Of a stretch of 64,000 nt of DNA, positions 10,745 to 20,441 are shown piece by piece. Within the stretch, counting starts at the first letter, position 1. Every line of letters starts with the position of its first letter. The stretch lies in assembly GCF_001984215.1 (NCBI RefSeq), contig NZ_CP019420.1, positions 3,224,001 to 3,288,000 on the forward strand, written 5' to 3'. Source of the stretch: Mycobacterium sp. MS1601 (lineage in GTDB: Bacteria; Actinomycetota; Actinomycetes; Mycobacteriales; Mycobacteriaceae). The notes beneath the pieces were generated by a model. It did no database searches. It saw only the letters and a program-made list of their open reading frames with translations, and was not told where the DNA came from. A program made the position numbers and the translations under genes.

Positions 10745-11587
10745 GTGCGCGCAGCCAACGCCGTCGAACTGACCGTAGACGGAGCCTGGTACATCGCCGA
10801 CGCCGTGGGCGCAGGCACACTGCCGTGGGTGCTGGGTATCACCACTCCGTACCAGGACGCCGGCCAACGAGCCGGTTTTGTGGACGGGCAGATTCAGGAG
10901 TTGACCTCCCTCGGTGTCATCTGCGGTGGGCGCATATCCCCGGCGGTCGAGGAATGGTTCCGGGTGGTGTGCTTCCCGCAGCGATGGTTGGAGCTGCGGT
11001 ACGTGCGGGGCGCTTCCGGAGAACTGTTGCGCGGCATTGTTGCCCGACGCGGCGAGCACACCGTGGTGGCGCTGCGTAACGCCCAATTGGTGACGCTGAG
11101 CGCGTTGTCGGTCGACGACCCCTATGCGCTGGTCCCGATCCTGGCTGTCGGACTCGGCAATCGGGACGCCGCCCGCTTCGAGGAGTTCTCGCTGCCCGCC
11201 CGGGTGGGGGCCCGCGCCGACGCCCAGTTGCGTGACGGAGCCGATCTCGCCGGGGTGCTCGACTACCTCGGTGTCCCGGACTCGGCCCGCCACGTGGTCG
11301 AAGCGGTGTTCCGTGGCCCGCGCAGTTATGTGGAGATCGTCGCGGGGCAGCGCGGCGACGGCACCCACAGCACCACGAAGGTGGGCATCGCCCTGGTGGA
11401 CACCGAAGAAGGACGCCTGGTGGTCAGCCCGGCCAAAGCCGCCGACGGCGAGTGGGTCTCCACCTTCGCGCCGGGCACCTCGTTCGCCATCGCCATGGCG
11501 ATCGACAACCTGACCGCCACCCTGCCCGACGGGCAGTGGTTCCCCGCAACGCATCTGGCGCGCGACTTCACCGCGCGCCGGGCCTGA
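10745..11587 (+). CDS. espG3: ESX-3 chaperone EspG3
   Basis: The cytosolic chaperone that binds the tip of PPE proteins and delivers PE-PPE pairs to ESX-3. It has 280 residues from GTG 10745. This start is chosen because conserved EspG3 sequence ([10 protein letters not shown]) begins seven codons later; the frame is open upstream, but that would overlap esxH heavily. It is close to the usual family length of about 290. It sits 10 bases after esxH in the ESX-3 operon. Confidence 0.93.
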   Translation: MRAANAVELTVDGAWYIADAVGAGTLPWVLGITTPYQDAGQRAGFVDGQIQELTSLGVICGGRISPAVEEWFRVVCFPQRWLELRYVRGASGELLRGIVARRGEHTVVALRNAQLVTLSALSVDDPYALVPILAVGLGNRDAARFEEFSLPARVGARADAQLRDGADLAGVLDYLGVPDSARHVVEAVFRGPRSYVEIVAGQRGDGTHSTTKVGIALVDTEEGRLVVSPAKAADGEWVSTFAPGTSFAIAMAIDNLTATLPDGQWFPATHLARDFTARRA

Positions 11588-11618
11588 TCGACGAAAACCG
11601 AAAGAGAAGAACCGCTAC

Positions 11619-13049
11619 ATGAGTGAGTCCACGACTTACGAACTCACCCCGGGCCACACGCCGGTGCTGCCGATCGTCCGCGTGGCGATCCTGTCCGACA
11701 GCCGGATCGCCGAGGTGGCACTGCCCGCCGAGCTGCCGCTGCGTGAGATCCTGCCCGCGGTGCACCGGCTGCTGCCCGGCGGTCCAGCGGACTCCACGCC
11801 ACAGCAGGTCAGCCTCGCCCCGATCGGCGGCGCACCGTTCAGCCTGGACGCCAGCCTGGACACCGTTGGTGTTGTCGATGGTGATCTGCTTGCCCTGGCA
11901 CCCGTTCCGGCGGGCCCGGCCGCACCCGGCATCGTCGAGGACATCGCCGATGCCGCGGTCATCTTCTCGACCTCGCGACTGCGGCCGTGGAACATCCGCC
12001 ATGTCCAGCTGGGGGCACGGGCGGCGGTAGTGGCGGTGATCCTGGCCGTCACCGCTGTGTCTGTGACCCACACACTGGCCGCCAACCTGCCCTACGGTCT
12101 GTACGCCGTCGCCGTGCTGGCCGCCGTCACCGCCGTCGCCGCACTACTGCTGCGGGCCCGCTCCCAGAGTGCCGCGGTGGAGGTGTCGATTGCCGCGCTG
12201 GCGCCCATCGGCGCGGCGTTCTATCTCGCCGTCCCCGGAGACCTCGGCTCCGCGCAGGTGCTGCTGGCCGCGGCAGGTGTCACCGCATGGTCGCTGATCA
12301 GCGTCATCCTGGCCCCCGAGAACTCGGTGGCCCCACGTGCCTTCTTCACCGCCGCCACCGTCGTGGGCGCCGGAGTTCTGCTGGCAGCCGGTGTTTCGGC
12401 CATCTGGCCCTCCCTGCCGGTGATGTCGCTGGGGTGCGGGCTGATCGTCGCAGCGCTGCTGGTGACTGTGCAGGCGGCGCAGCTTTCGGCCATGTGGGCA
12501 CGGTTACCTCTGCCCGTCATCCCGGCGCCCGGTGACCCCACACCGTCGGCACCGCCGTTGTCGGTGCTGCGCGACCTGCCGCGACGGGTGCGCATCAGTG
12601 AAGCGCACCAGACCGGTTTCATCGCGGGTGCGGTGGTGCTCTCGGTGCTCGGGGCGGTCGCCATCGGGGGACGCCCCGAGTCGCCCAGCCTGTGGGGTTG
12701 GTACGTGGTGGTGGCCACCGGGGTGGCCGCCGTCCTGCGGGCCCGCGTGTGGGACACCGTGGCCTGCAAGGCGTGGCTGCTGGCGCAACCTCACCTGGTG
12801 GCCGTGATCCTGCTGGTGGTGTTTCTCACCCAGGGCCGCTACTTCGCCGCGCTGTGGACCACCGCGGTGCTCCTGGGTCTGGTCGCGGTGTGGATCTTCG
12901 TGGCCGCCAACCCGAAACTTGCTTCCGCCGAGAGCTATTCGCTGCCGATGCGCCGCCTGGTCGGATTCCTGGCTTCCGGTGTCGACGCCTCGCTGATCCC
13001 TGTGATGGCCTATCTGGTGGGGATCTTCACCTGGATCCTCGATCGATGA
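11619..13049 (+). CDS. eccD3: ESX-3 membrane channel component EccD3
   Basis: The polytopic component that lines the ESX-3 membrane complex, with 476 residues. An N-terminal ubiquitin-like cytosolic domain (about residues 8-95) precedes roughly 11 hydrophobic helices from residue 130 to the C-terminus. Length and layout match the EccD family. AAAGAGAAG about ten bases before the ATG serves as ribosome site. The stop overlaps the mycP3 ATG by four bases. Confidence 0.95.
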   Translation: MSESTTYELTPGHTPVLPIVRVAILSDSRIAEVALPAELPLREILPAVHRLLPGGPADSTPQQVSLAPIGGAPFSLDASLDTVGVVDGDLLALAPVPAGPAAPGIVEDIADAAVIFSTSRLRPWNIRHVQLGARAAVVAVILAVTAVSVTHTLAANLPYGLYAVAVLAAVTAVAALLLRARSQSAAVEVSIAALAPIGAAFYLAVPGDLGSAQVLLAAAGVTAWSLISVILAPENSVAPRAFFTAATVVGAGVLLAAGVSAIWPSLPVMSLGCGLIVAALLVTVQAAQLSAMWARLPLPVIPAPGDPTPSAPPLSVLRDLPRRVRISEAHQTGFIAGAVVLSVLGAVAIGGRPESPSLWGWYVVVATGVAAVLRARVWDTVACKAWLLAQPHLVAVILLVVFLTQGRYFAALWTTAVLLGLVAVWIFVAANPKLASAESYSLPMRRLVGFLASGVDASLIPVMAYLVGIFTWILDR

Positions 13050-14416
13050 TCCGGTTCGCACTCCGGTGCGTGGCCGTCGGCGCGGTGATGACGCTGGCCG
13101 CGGCCCCCGCCGCGTGGGCCATCACTCCGCCGGAGGTCGACCCGAACTTCGTGCCGCCACCCGGTACGGCGGGGCCACAGACACCGATGACCCAACGCGG
13201 CGAATGTGTGGTCACCGGGCTGACGTCGGGATTCGACGCCGCCGCGGTTCCCGGTGCGCAGACCATGCTGAATCTGGCTGGGGCGTGGCAGTTCTCGCGC
13301 GGTGAAGGTCAGACGGTGGCGGTGGTGGACACCGGGGTGCAACCCGGCCCGCGGCTGCCCAACGTCGACGGTGGCGGCGACTACGTGGCCAATGGCGACG
13401 GGCTCACCGACTGCGACGGCCACGGCACCCTGGTGGCCGGCATCATCGCCGGCCAACCCGGTGCTGATGGCTTCTCCGGCGTGGCGCCGGCCGCTCGGGT
13501 GCTGTCGATCCGTCAGACCTCGGCGATGTACGCGCCCACCAGCCCCAGTGAGGATCAGGACGCACAACGGGCTTCGATTGCCGTCGACTCGCTGGCCCGC
13601 GCCGTGGTGCGCGCCGCCGACGAAGGAGCGCGCGTCATGAACATCTCGGCGATCACCTGCCTGGGCACCGACAGCACCATCGACCAGAACCCGCTGGGCG
13701 CGGCCTTACGCTACGCCGCGGTGGAACGCGACGTGGTGATCGTGGCCGCCGCGGGCAACGCGGGTCCCGAGGGTATGGGTGGTGGTCTGGCGTGCCAGTC
13801 GAATCCGCTGAACAACACCGGAACTCCGGATGATCCGCGCAACTGGGCCGGCGTGGTGTCGGTGTCGCTGCCGTCGTCGTGGCAGCCCTACGTTCTTTCC
13901 GTGGGATCGCTGGCACCCGACGGCCAGCCGTCGCCATTTGCCATGTCGGGTCCGTGGGTGGGAATCGCCGCGCCCGGACAGAACATCGTGTCGGTGAGCA
14001 ACTCCGCGGAAGGTGGCCTGGCTGATGGCATCCCCGACAACCGTGACGGCCTGGCTCCCGTCCACGGGTCCAGTTACGCCGCGGCCTATGTGGCGGGAGT
14101 GGCGGCACTGGTCCGCAGCCGGTTCCCGGACATGCCTGCGGCACAGGTGATCGAACGCCTGACCGCCACCGCGCACAACGGCGCGCAGACTCCGTCCAAT
14201 CTGGTGGGCGCCGGGACTGTCGACCCGGTGGCTGCCCTGACCTGGCAACTGCCGGAACCCCAGGCTGCGGGCATCACCCAGATCGCCGCCCCTGAACCGC
14301 CGGAGCCGGCCAACCAGCTGCCACGCAATATCGCCCTCGGCGGCACCGCGGCACTGGCACTTGTGGTCGCTGCGACCGCCCTCGTGGTGCAGCGCCGGAA
14401 GGAGACAACTCGATGA
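13046..14416 (+). CDS. mycP3: ESX-3 mycosin protease MycP3
   Basis: A membrane-anchored subtilisin-like serine protease of 456 residues. Visible parts are a signal peptide (cleavage near A-W-A25), catalytic Asp95 (VVDTG), His126 (DGHGT), oxyanion Asn238 (AAGNAG), Ser343 (GSSYAA), and a C-terminal transmembrane helix (about 428-450) followed by a short basic tail. Mycosins stabilise the ESX membrane complex. The ATGA overlap with eccD3 fixes the start; an open frame upstream is antisense-free shadow coding of eccD3 and is not used. Confidence 0.95.
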   Translation: MIRFALRCVAVGAVMTLAAAPAAWAITPPEVDPNFVPPPGTAGPQTPMTQRGECVVTGLTSGFDAAAVPGAQTMLNLAGAWQFSRGEGQTVAVVDTGVQPGPRLPNVDGGGDYVANGDGLTDCDGHGTLVAGIIAGQPGADGFSGVAPAARVLSIRQTSAMYAPTSPSEDQDAQRASIAVDSLARAVVRAADEGARVMNISAITCLGTDSTIDQNPLGAALRYAAVERDVVIVAAAGNAGPEGMGGGLACQSNPLNNTGTPDDPRNWAGVVSVSLPSSWQPYVLSVGSLAPDGQPSPFAMSGPWVGIAAPGQNIVSVSNSAEGGLADGIPDNRDGLAPVHGSSYAAAYVAGVAALVRSRFPDMPAAQVIERLTATAHNGAQTPSNLVGAGTVDPVAALTWQLPEPQAAGITQIAAPEPPEPANQLPRNIALGGTAALALVVAATALVVQRRKETTR

Positions 14417-15273
14417 CGGGCCGATTGATGCTTGCCCTGCTGGCGGTGATCCCCGCCGCGATGGCCTACCCGTGGCAGAGCACCCTGGACTGGTGGCTGC
14501 TGGGTATTGCAATCACTGTGGTGATCGTGGTGTTCGCCTGGTGGCGAGGGACTTTCGCTACCACCGTGGTGCGCAGGCGGCTGGCTCTGCTGCGTTCTCA
14601 CGACGAGCCGCGGCACCTGGTGGCGCACACCGACTCCGACGCCCACACCACCGTGGTGCTGACGGTGCAGTCCGGCTCAGAGGTGCCGCTGCCGACGTTG
14701 GCGAGCTATCTCGACCGCTACGGCGTGCGTTGTGAGGCGGTCAGGGTGACTCGCCGCGACACCGTGGCCGGCACTACCACCTGGGTGGGGCTCACACTCT
14801 CGGCTGCCGCCAATCTGGCTGCGCTGCAGGCGCGTTCCCAGGATCTTCCGCTGCGGAAGACCGCGGAAGTGACCTTACGTCGACTGGCTGATCACCTTCG
14901 TGAGCTCGGCTACCAGGTCTCGACCGTCGATGTCGACGTTCCCGAGCTGGCCGGCCCGGACGCCAAGGAGCGCTGGCGCGCCGTCGAGGACGGCGCCAAG
15001 GGGTACGTCACGTGTTACTCGGTACCCGCCGACGGCGGACTGGACCAGACTCTCGACGAGCTGCGTACGACAGTGGGTACCGAGGTGTGGACCGCCGTCG
15101 AACTCACCGGGGTACCCACCCGTCCCGACATCACGGCCGTCTGTGCCGTGCGCAGCGAGGAGCCGCCCGCCGCAGCCCCGTTGCCGAACCTGCAGCCGCT
15201 GCGTGGACGGCAGCGTTCGACGCTGACGGCGCTGCACCCGGAGTCCACGCGGTTGCTTGCCGTCAGTACATGA
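14413..15273 (+). CDS. eccE3: ESX-3 membrane component EccE3
   Basis: The last gene of the ESX-3 operon, 286 residues. Two N-terminal transmembrane helices (about 5-20 and 25-45) are followed by a soluble domain that sits on the periphery of the membrane complex in known structures. It is somewhat shorter than the approximately 330-residue M. tuberculosis protein as I recall it. It overlaps mycP3 by four bases. Beyond its stop lies a 172-base gap before a converging gene, with no clear hairpin. Confidence 0.92.
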   Translation: MTGRLMLALLAVIPAAMAYPWQSTLDWWLLGIAITVVIVVFAWWRGTFATTVVRRRLALLRSHDEPRHLVAHTDSDAHTTVVLTVQSGSEVPLPTLASYLDRYGVRCEAVRVTRRDTVAGTTTWVGLTLSAAANLAALQARSQDLPLRKTAEVTLRRLADHLRELGYQVSTVDVDVPELAGPDAKERWRAVEDGAKGYVTCYSVPADGGLDQTLDELRTTVGTEVWTAVELTGVPTRPDITAVCAVRSEEPPAAAPLPNLQPLRGRQRSTLTALHPESTRLLAVST

Positions 15274-15445
15274 CGGGTGCCGGGAACTCCGTCATCCGCC
15301 GCAGGTAGCCCCCAGGTCGGCGATCACCAAGAGGTCGACGGTGGCGCGCTGAGCCGTCGTCAGTTCGCAACGGTTGGGCCCGCGTCCGCCGGCGTCAGCG
15401 CCAGGTACGCCCAGGAGCGGATCGGTGTGATGGTGACGCGTGTTG

Positions 15446-16324
15446 TCATTCCAGTCCGAACAGCCGGGCGGCGTTGTCGAACAGCACGTTGCGCACCCAG
15501 CGATCGTCGACACCTGGCCTGTCGGTGATGGCGCGGAGTGCGTCGGCGTAGCTGTAGGGGATGTTCGGGAAGTCGCTTCCGAACAGGATCCGTTCACCCG
15601 CGTCGCGGAGCTGCGGCGTGAGCTCGGAGGGAAACGGCATCGTCTCCTCGGAGAAGCCGGTGAACGCCATGGTCGTGTCCAACCGCACCTGCTCGTGCGA
15701 CAGGCACAGATCGAGGAACTCGCCGTACTCGGGCATGCCCATGTGCGCGATGATCAGCGGCAGCCGCGGAAAGCGGCTCAGCAACCGCGCGATCGGGGCG
15801 GCTCCGGTGTGGTTACCGGCCACCGGACCAGAGCCGCAGTGGATGACCACCGGCACCTGTGCGTCCTCGACGGCACCCCACGCCGAGTCCAGCAGGGGGT
15901 CGTTGGGGTCGTAGTCGCCGACCTGGATGTGCACTTTGAACACGCGGGTACCACCGGCGATGGCAGCGTGCACATACCCCGTGGCTGTGGGTTCCGGATA
16001 GAACGTGGCGGTGGACAGGCAGTCCGGTGTCTCGGCGGCGAATCGGGCTGCCCACTGATTCAGCCATGCCGCCATGTCCGGCTTGTGCGGGTACACCAGC
16101 GACGTGAACGCCCAGACGCCGAAGTCGCGCAGGGTGCGCACCCGCTCAGCCTCGTCGGCGCGGTAGGTGATGGGCCATTCCCGGCCGATCAGCGGGCCTT
16201 GGGCATCGAAATACTGCCACACCTTGTCCATCACCGGCTTCGGCATGAAGTGGGTGTGTACGTCGATGACGCCGGGCAGTCCCAGGGACTCCCAGATGGC
16301 TCGTACTGTTTGGGTCTCGGGCAT
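15446..16324 (-). CDS. Amidohydrolase-2 (ACMSD-like) family hydrolase
   Basis: A metal-dependent TIM-barrel hydrolase or decarboxylase of 292 residues. The metal ligands are visible as H23-T-H25 on the first strand, H162 (V-I-H-C), H194 (I-I-A-H-M-G) and D251 (G-S-D-F). This is the pattern of the amidohydrolase-2 group that includes ACMSD and uracil-salvage-type decarboxylases. The substrate cannot be read from sequence. It diverges from tam with only a few bases between the starts, so both promoters must overlap coding DNA. It converges on eccE3. Confidence 0.85.
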   Translation of the reverse strand: MPETQTVRAIWESLGLPGVIDVHTHFMPKPVMDKVWQYFDAQGPLIGREWPITYRADEAERVRTLRDFGVWAFTSLVYPHKPDMAAWLNQWAARFAAETPDCLSTATFYPEPTATGYVHAAIAGGTRVFKVHIQVGDYDPNDPLLDSAWGAVEDAQVPVVIHCGSGPVAGNHTGAAPIARLLSRFPRLPLIIAHMGMPEYGEFLDLCLSHEQVRLDTTMAFTGFSEETMPFPSELTPQLRDAGERILFGSDFPNIPYSYADALRAITDRPGVDDRWVRNVLFDNAARLFGLE

Positions 16325-16344
16325 CGTCCACCATGATTACAGGT

Positions 16345-17109
16345 GTGTGGAACCCCGATGTGTACCTGGCTTTCGCTGATCACCGCAGCCGCCCGTTTTT
16401 CGACCTGACGGCGCGCATCGACTGTTCGGAGCCGAGGCGGGTGGTGGATCTGGGCTGCGGTCCCGGTAACTTGACTGCCACGTTTGCTCAGCGCTGGCCG
16501 CAGGCGGTGATCGAAGCGCTGGACAGTTCGCCGGAGATGGTGGATGCGGCGCGGGCCCGTGGTGTGGACGCCTCGGTGGGCAGTGTCACGGATTGGTCGC
16601 CGGCCGCCGACACCGATGTGGTGGTCTCCAACGCGACGCTGCACTGGGTGCCCGAGCATCCTGACCTGGTGGTGCGCTGGGCGCAGGAGCTGGCTTCGGG
16701 TTCGTGGCTGGCGTTCCAGGTTCCGGGCAACTGGGAGGCGCCGTCACATACGGCACTGGTGGACGTGGCCAGGCGGGAACAGTTCGCAAAATCCTTACAA
16801 GACATGCCCTTCCAGGAAGGTCCGGTGGTGCGGGCTCCTGCTGACTATGCCGGCTTGCTGATTGACGCCGGGTGCACGGTCGACGCTTGGGAGACCACTT
16901 ATGTGCACGAACTCACCGGGCCGACACCGGTTCTGGATTGGATCACCGGGTCTGCCCTCACCGCGGTGACGAGTCGGCTGTCCGAGGAGGCCTGGCAGCA
17001 GTACCGTGAGCAGCTGATCCCGCTACTGGCCCAGGCCTATCCGGCCCGCTCCGACGGCCGCACTTTCTATCCGTTCCGGCGGATATTCGTGGTGGCCCGC
17101 AAGAACTGA
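16345..17109 (+). CDS. tam: Trans-aconitate 2-methyltransferase
   Basis: A class I SAM-dependent methyltransferase that methylates trans-aconitate, an aconitase inhibitor. Motif I is [10 protein letters not shown], and motif IV-like sequence reads [11 protein letters not shown] start it at GTG 16345 because Tam proteins typically begin [10 protein letters not shown] 16333, four codons earlier, is possible. It has 254 residues from 16345, near the family's 250-260. In M. tuberculosis tam lies next to the sulfotransferase-like gene Rv0295c; here about 8 kb of other genes separates them. Confidence 0.88.
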   Translation: MWNPDVYLAFADHRSRPFFDLTARIDCSEPRRVVDLGCGPGNLTATFAQRWPQAVIEALDSSPEMVDAARARGVDASVGSVTDWSPAADTDVVVSNATLHWVPEHPDLVVRWAQELASGSWLAFQVPGNWEAPSHTALVDVARREQFAKSLQDMPFQEGPVVRAPADYAGLLIDAGCTVDAWETTYVHELTGPTPVLDWITGSALTAVTSRLSEEAWQQYREQLIPLLAQAYPARSDGRTFYPFRRIFVVARKN

Positions 17110-17217
17110 ATCCACCCCCACGCCGAAACCGGCGATGCGTCAAAACCCCTGTGTCACTTGGGTATCTGATGTCACACGGCTGGCTTTTCTGTCGGACCCC
17201 AGGTCTAGTTTTGTGTC

Positions 17218-18594
17218 ATGGGCAGATCAGCGGTGCAGGACAGGGAGGCAATGCTGGCTGACCAAGCGCTGATCGAAGCCGCCACCGCACGAATGAACCG
17301 ATACTCGGTTGAGGGGTTCACCCATCTGGAACTGTTGGAGCTTCAGGAGCGCCGCGAAGCGGTGGCAAGGGCCCAACCGGTGCTGGATCACTCGGTGTAT
17401 CAGAAACTGACCAGTGAGACCTCGCCGACGGCGTTGGGGGCCAGCAGTTTCCCGAAGGTGCTGGCAGCCCGATTGCGGATCAGTGAGGCCGACGCGCGAC
17501 GCCGATTGGATGACGCGGAGCGTCTGGGGCCGCGACGATCGATGACCGGTGAGTCCTTGCCGCCGAGGATGCCGACGGTGGCTCGTGGGCAGGCCCAGGG
17601 GTTGATCGGTGCCGAGCATGTCAAACACGTCCGGTGGTTCGTCGGCAGGTTGCCGGTGAGTGTGGATTACCAGACCCGGCAGAACGCCGAAGAGCAACTG
17701 GCTCAACATGCCTGTGAGCTCGGTCCGGAGGCATTTCGCAAAGCTGCTGCCCACCTGCTGTATCTGCTCAACCAGGATGGTGAGTTCTCTGACGAGGATC
17801 GTCAGCAGCAAGCGTATCTCCGGTGCGGAAAGCAGCGTCCTGACGGGTTGGTCCCGGTCGAGGGGCTGTTGACCCCGGAGATGTGGGCCAGTTTGGAGCC
17901 GTTGTTGGAGAAGAACGCGGCACCGGGGATGAACAATCCGGACGACCGAACGCCCTGCATCGATGGTCAGCCCACCGAGGAGCAGAAGCAGGCCGATCGC
18001 CGCTCAGCAGGCAAACGCAATCATGACGCACTGCTGGCGCTGTGCCGCAAGATCCTCACCTCGATGCCCACCGGCACGATCAATGGTTTCCCGGCGAACA
18101 TCGTCATCACCGTCAGTCTGACGGACCTGGAGAAAGGCATTGGGCACGGTCTGACCGCCGGCGGGACAATGATCCCGATGTGCGATGTCCTCAAGATCGC
18201 GGCGCATTCGCGGCCGTGGTTGGCGATCTTCGACGGCAAGGGAATTCCGTTGCATTTCGGACGCGCCCGACGTACCGCGACCCTCGCGCAACGCCTGGTC
18301 CTGCTGGCGAAGCACCGAGGTTGCACCATGCCGGGCTGCACAGCCAGTGCCTACCGCTCGCAGGTTCATCACGCGAACACAGACTGGAAAGCCGGCGGCG
18401 ACACCGATATCGAGGATCTCACCCTGGCTTGCGGACCCGACAATAGGATGGTCGAGACCACCGGCTGGACCACCCGCAACCGGCCCGAAGATGGTCTGAC
18501 GGAGTGGATTCCTCCACCGGAACTCGATTGCGGGCAGTCCCGCACCAATAATGTTCATCATCCGGAACGGATCATCGACCCTGACGATCCGTAA
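17218..18594 (+). CDS. 13E12-family DUF222 protein with HNH endonuclease domain
   Basis: A 458-residue protein of the mycobacterial 13E12 repeat family. The DUF222 region (about 20-300) is followed by a C-terminal HNH-type nuclease fold with the zinc pair C-T-M-P-G-C and the metal-binding V-H-H-A...N-R-M-V pattern (about 369-410). These genes occur in many scattered copies per genome and behave like selfish or defence-linked elements; a cellular role is not established. The ATG at 17218 fits the conserved N-terminus. It is an insertion relative to the tam-stf0 order recalled for M. tuberculosis. Confidence 0.88.
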   Translation: MGRSAVQDREAMLADQALIEAATARMNRYSVEGFTHLELLELQERREAVARAQPVLDHSVYQKLTSETSPTALGASSFPKVLAARLRISEADARRRLDDAERLGPRRSMTGESLPPRMPTVARGQAQGLIGAEHVKHVRWFVGRLPVSVDYQTRQNAEEQLAQHACELGPEAFRKAAAHLLYLLNQDGEFSDEDRQQQAYLRCGKQRPDGLVPVEGLLTPEMWASLEPLLEKNAAPGMNNPDDRTPCIDGQPTEEQKQADRRSAGKRNHDALLALCRKILTSMPTGTINGFPANIVITVSLTDLEKGIGHGLTAGGTMIPMCDVLKIAAHSRPWLAIFDGKGIPLHFGRARRTATLAQRLVLLAKHRGCTMPGCTASAYRSQVHHANTDWKAGGDTDIEDLTLACGPDNRMVETTGWTTRNRPEDGLTEWIPPPELDCGQSRTNNVHHPERIIDPDDP

Positions 18595-18609
18595 CCCCGA
18601 GTGCACCCC

Positions 18610-18640
18610 CAGCCGACGGACTCACCTGGTCCGCCGGCTG
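18610..18640. terminator. Hairpin between convergent genes
   Basis: CAGCCGACGGA and TCCGCCGGCTG form an 11-bp stem with one mismatch around a 9-base loop, and flanking CACCC / GGGTG can extend it. It lies in the 57-base gap between the convergent HNH and thioesterase genes and could end transcription in both directions. No T-run follows, as is common in mycobacteria. Confidence 0.55.
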
Positions 18641-18651
18641 TCGGTGGGTGT

Positions 18652-19032
18652 CTATGCCGGCTTCTTCTCGCGGCGGGTGGCCCGACCGGTGGCGCGGGCG
18701 ACGGTCACGGAATCCTCGGCCCTGACGAGCCTGATGACGAAGATGTCCTCGCGCGCCAGACGTTCGGCGACTTCTGCGGAAGCCACCAGAAGGTCACCCT
18801 CGTAGGCCGGAGCCAGGTAGTCGACGTGGATGGAACTCACCACACCGCTGTGAGTTTCGTTGTTGGCTGCCGCGGCCAGAGCTGAGCCGATGACGCTGTA
18901 CAGCAGCGCGCCGTGGGCGGTGCGGTGCGGGTTGAGGTGATTGCCGTTGATGGTCAGCGTCGCGGTGGCGTTGCCGTTGCCGAAGTTCTCCACCTCGACA
19001 CCGAGAAACTGTGCGTAGGAATCGATGTTCAC
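18652..19032 (-). CDS. PaaI-type hotdog-fold thioesterase
   Basis: A 126-residue hotdog-fold acyl-CoA thioesterase of the PaaI group. The signature H-L-N-P-H-R-T-A-H-G-A carries the catalytic-region residues. Start GTG 19032 is chosen because it overlaps the matB stop (GTGA) and begins at conserved sequence. As the last gene of the malonate set it may hydrolyse malonyl-CoA or a related acyl-CoA; this role is inferred from position only. Confidence 0.85.
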   Translation of the reverse strand: MNIDSYAQFLGVEVENFGNGNATATLTINGNHLNPHRTAHGALLYSVIGSALAAAANNETHSGVVSSIHVDYLAPAYEGDLLVASAEVAERLAREDIFVIRLVRAEDSVTVARATGRATRREKKPA

Positions 19033-20441
19033 AGCAGTGCCTTCTTCTGGACCTTGCCCATGGCGTTTCGCGGCAGCGCTGACACGAAGCGCACCTCGCG
19101 TGGACGTTTGTGCCAAGACAGGTCGTCTGCGACGTGGGCGATCAGAGCCTCAGCCAGCTCATCACTTCCGGAGTCGGACTCGGACACCACGAACGCGACG
19201 ATGCGCTGTCCGAGGTCGTCGTCGGCCATGCCGATCACGGCGACCTCGTGAACCTCGGAACGGGCCAGCAGCGAGGTCTCGATCTCGCCGGCACCGATCC
19301 GGTAGCCACCGGACTTGATCAGGTCGACCGATTCGCGACCGACGATACGGTGGAATCCCTGTTCGTCGATGGCGGCCAGGTCGCCGGTGACGAACCAGCC
19401 GTCGTCGGTCCAGCACGCGGCGGTGACTTCGGGCAGATTGAGATAGCCGTCGAACAGCATGCTGCCGCGAACCTGCAGTCGCCCAATCGATTCCCCGTCA
19501 TGGGGTACGTCATGGCCGTCGTCGGTCTGAATCCGGGTCTGCGCACCTGCGATGGGGAGGCCGACCCAGCCGGGCCGACGTTCACCGTCGGCGCGGGTGC
19601 TCAGGGTGATCATGGTCTCTGTCATGCCGTAGCGCTCTACCGGAGGCTGCCCGGTGAGTTCGCGCAGACGCTCGAACACCGGGACCGGTAGAGGTGCACT
19701 GCCGGATACCAGCAGACGCGCCGAGGACAGGGCAGCCGCCGAGACCTCGTCGCGCACGACACGGGTCCACACCGTGGGCACGCCGAAGTACATGGTTCCG
19801 CCGGCTTCGGCGTAGCGCTCCGGTGTGGGCTTGCCGGTGTGGATCAACCGGGATCCGATGTGCAGCGACCCCAGCACCCCGAGGATGAGACCGTGGGTGT
19901 GGAACAACGGCAGACCGTGCACCACAGTGTCCTCGGACGTCCATGACCAAGCCTCTGCCAGTCCTTCGATTCCGGCGGCAATGGCACTGCGGCTCAACAG
20001 AACACCCTTGGGTGCGCCGGTGGTGCCGGAGGTGTACAGGATCATCGCCGGACGCTCGGGCGAATTCCCCCGAGGCGGAAGTGCTGTTCCACCGGTGGTT
20101 GCGGGCTCCAGTACGGGCAGCGTCACTCCGTCGCGAAGTGGGCCCACCCAGCAGGTGGCGCCGGAGTCGGAGACGATGTGCGCCACCTCTGCTACTCCGG
20201 CGTCGGGTGGTACCGGAACCACTGGGATTCCGCCGAGGAGGGCACCGGTGACAGCGACGACGGTGGTCAGCGTCGGCACGGCGCAGACGGCGATGACGGG
20301 GGAGTCCTGACCGTCGAGAACCTGGGCGGCGAACGCGCAGGCCGCGTCGTGTAAACCGCGGTGGGACAGCGATTCACCGTCGACGGTGACGAGCTTGTCT
20401 TCAGAGCGCTCCTGCAGGGCGCGCAGCGGTACCTCGCTCAT
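19029..20441 (-). CDS. matB: Malonyl-CoA synthetase (acyl-CoA synthetase family)
   Basis: An ANL-superfamily acid:CoA ligase of 470 residues. The P-loop is Y-T-S-G-T-T-G-A-P-K-G (about 150-160). The Y-G-M-T-E motif, the D-G-W-F-V-T-G-D motif and the C-terminal catalytic-lysine context N-A-M-G-K-V are all present. Its coupling to a MatC-type transporter makes malonate the probable substrate: malonate + CoA + ATP to malonyl-CoA. The ATG at 20441 overlaps the matC stop by four bases. I see no malonyl-CoA decarboxylase (matA) in the cluster. Confidence 0.85.
   Translation of the reverse strand: MSEVPLRALQERSEDKLVTVDGESLSHRGLHDAACAFAAQVLDGQDSPVIAVCAVPTLTTVVAVTGALLGGIPVVPVPPDAGVAEVAHIVSDSGATCWVGPLRDGVTLPVLEPATTGGTALPPRGNSPERPAMILYTSGTTGAPKGVLLSRSAIAAGIEGLAEAWSWTSEDTVVHGLPLFHTHGLILGVLGSLHIGSRLIHTGKPTPERYAEAGGTMYFGVPTVWTRVVRDEVSAAALSSARLLVSGSAPLPVPVFERLRELTGQPPVERYGMTETMITLSTRADGERRPGWVGLPIAGAQTRIQTDDGHDVPHDGESIGRLQVRGSMLFDGYLNLPEVTAACWTDDGWFVTGDLAAIDEQGFHRIVGRESVDLIKSGGYRIGAGEIETSLLARSEVHEVAVIGMADDDLGQRIVAFVVSESDSGSDELAEALIAHVADDLSWHKRPREVRFVSALPRNAMGKVQKKALL

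Noticed and set aside
15440..16336. 298-codon plus-strand frame opposite the amidohydrolase
   Set aside because: The minus-strand gene has all amidohydrolase metal ligands; the plus frame has none and Gly/Arg/Val-rich composition.
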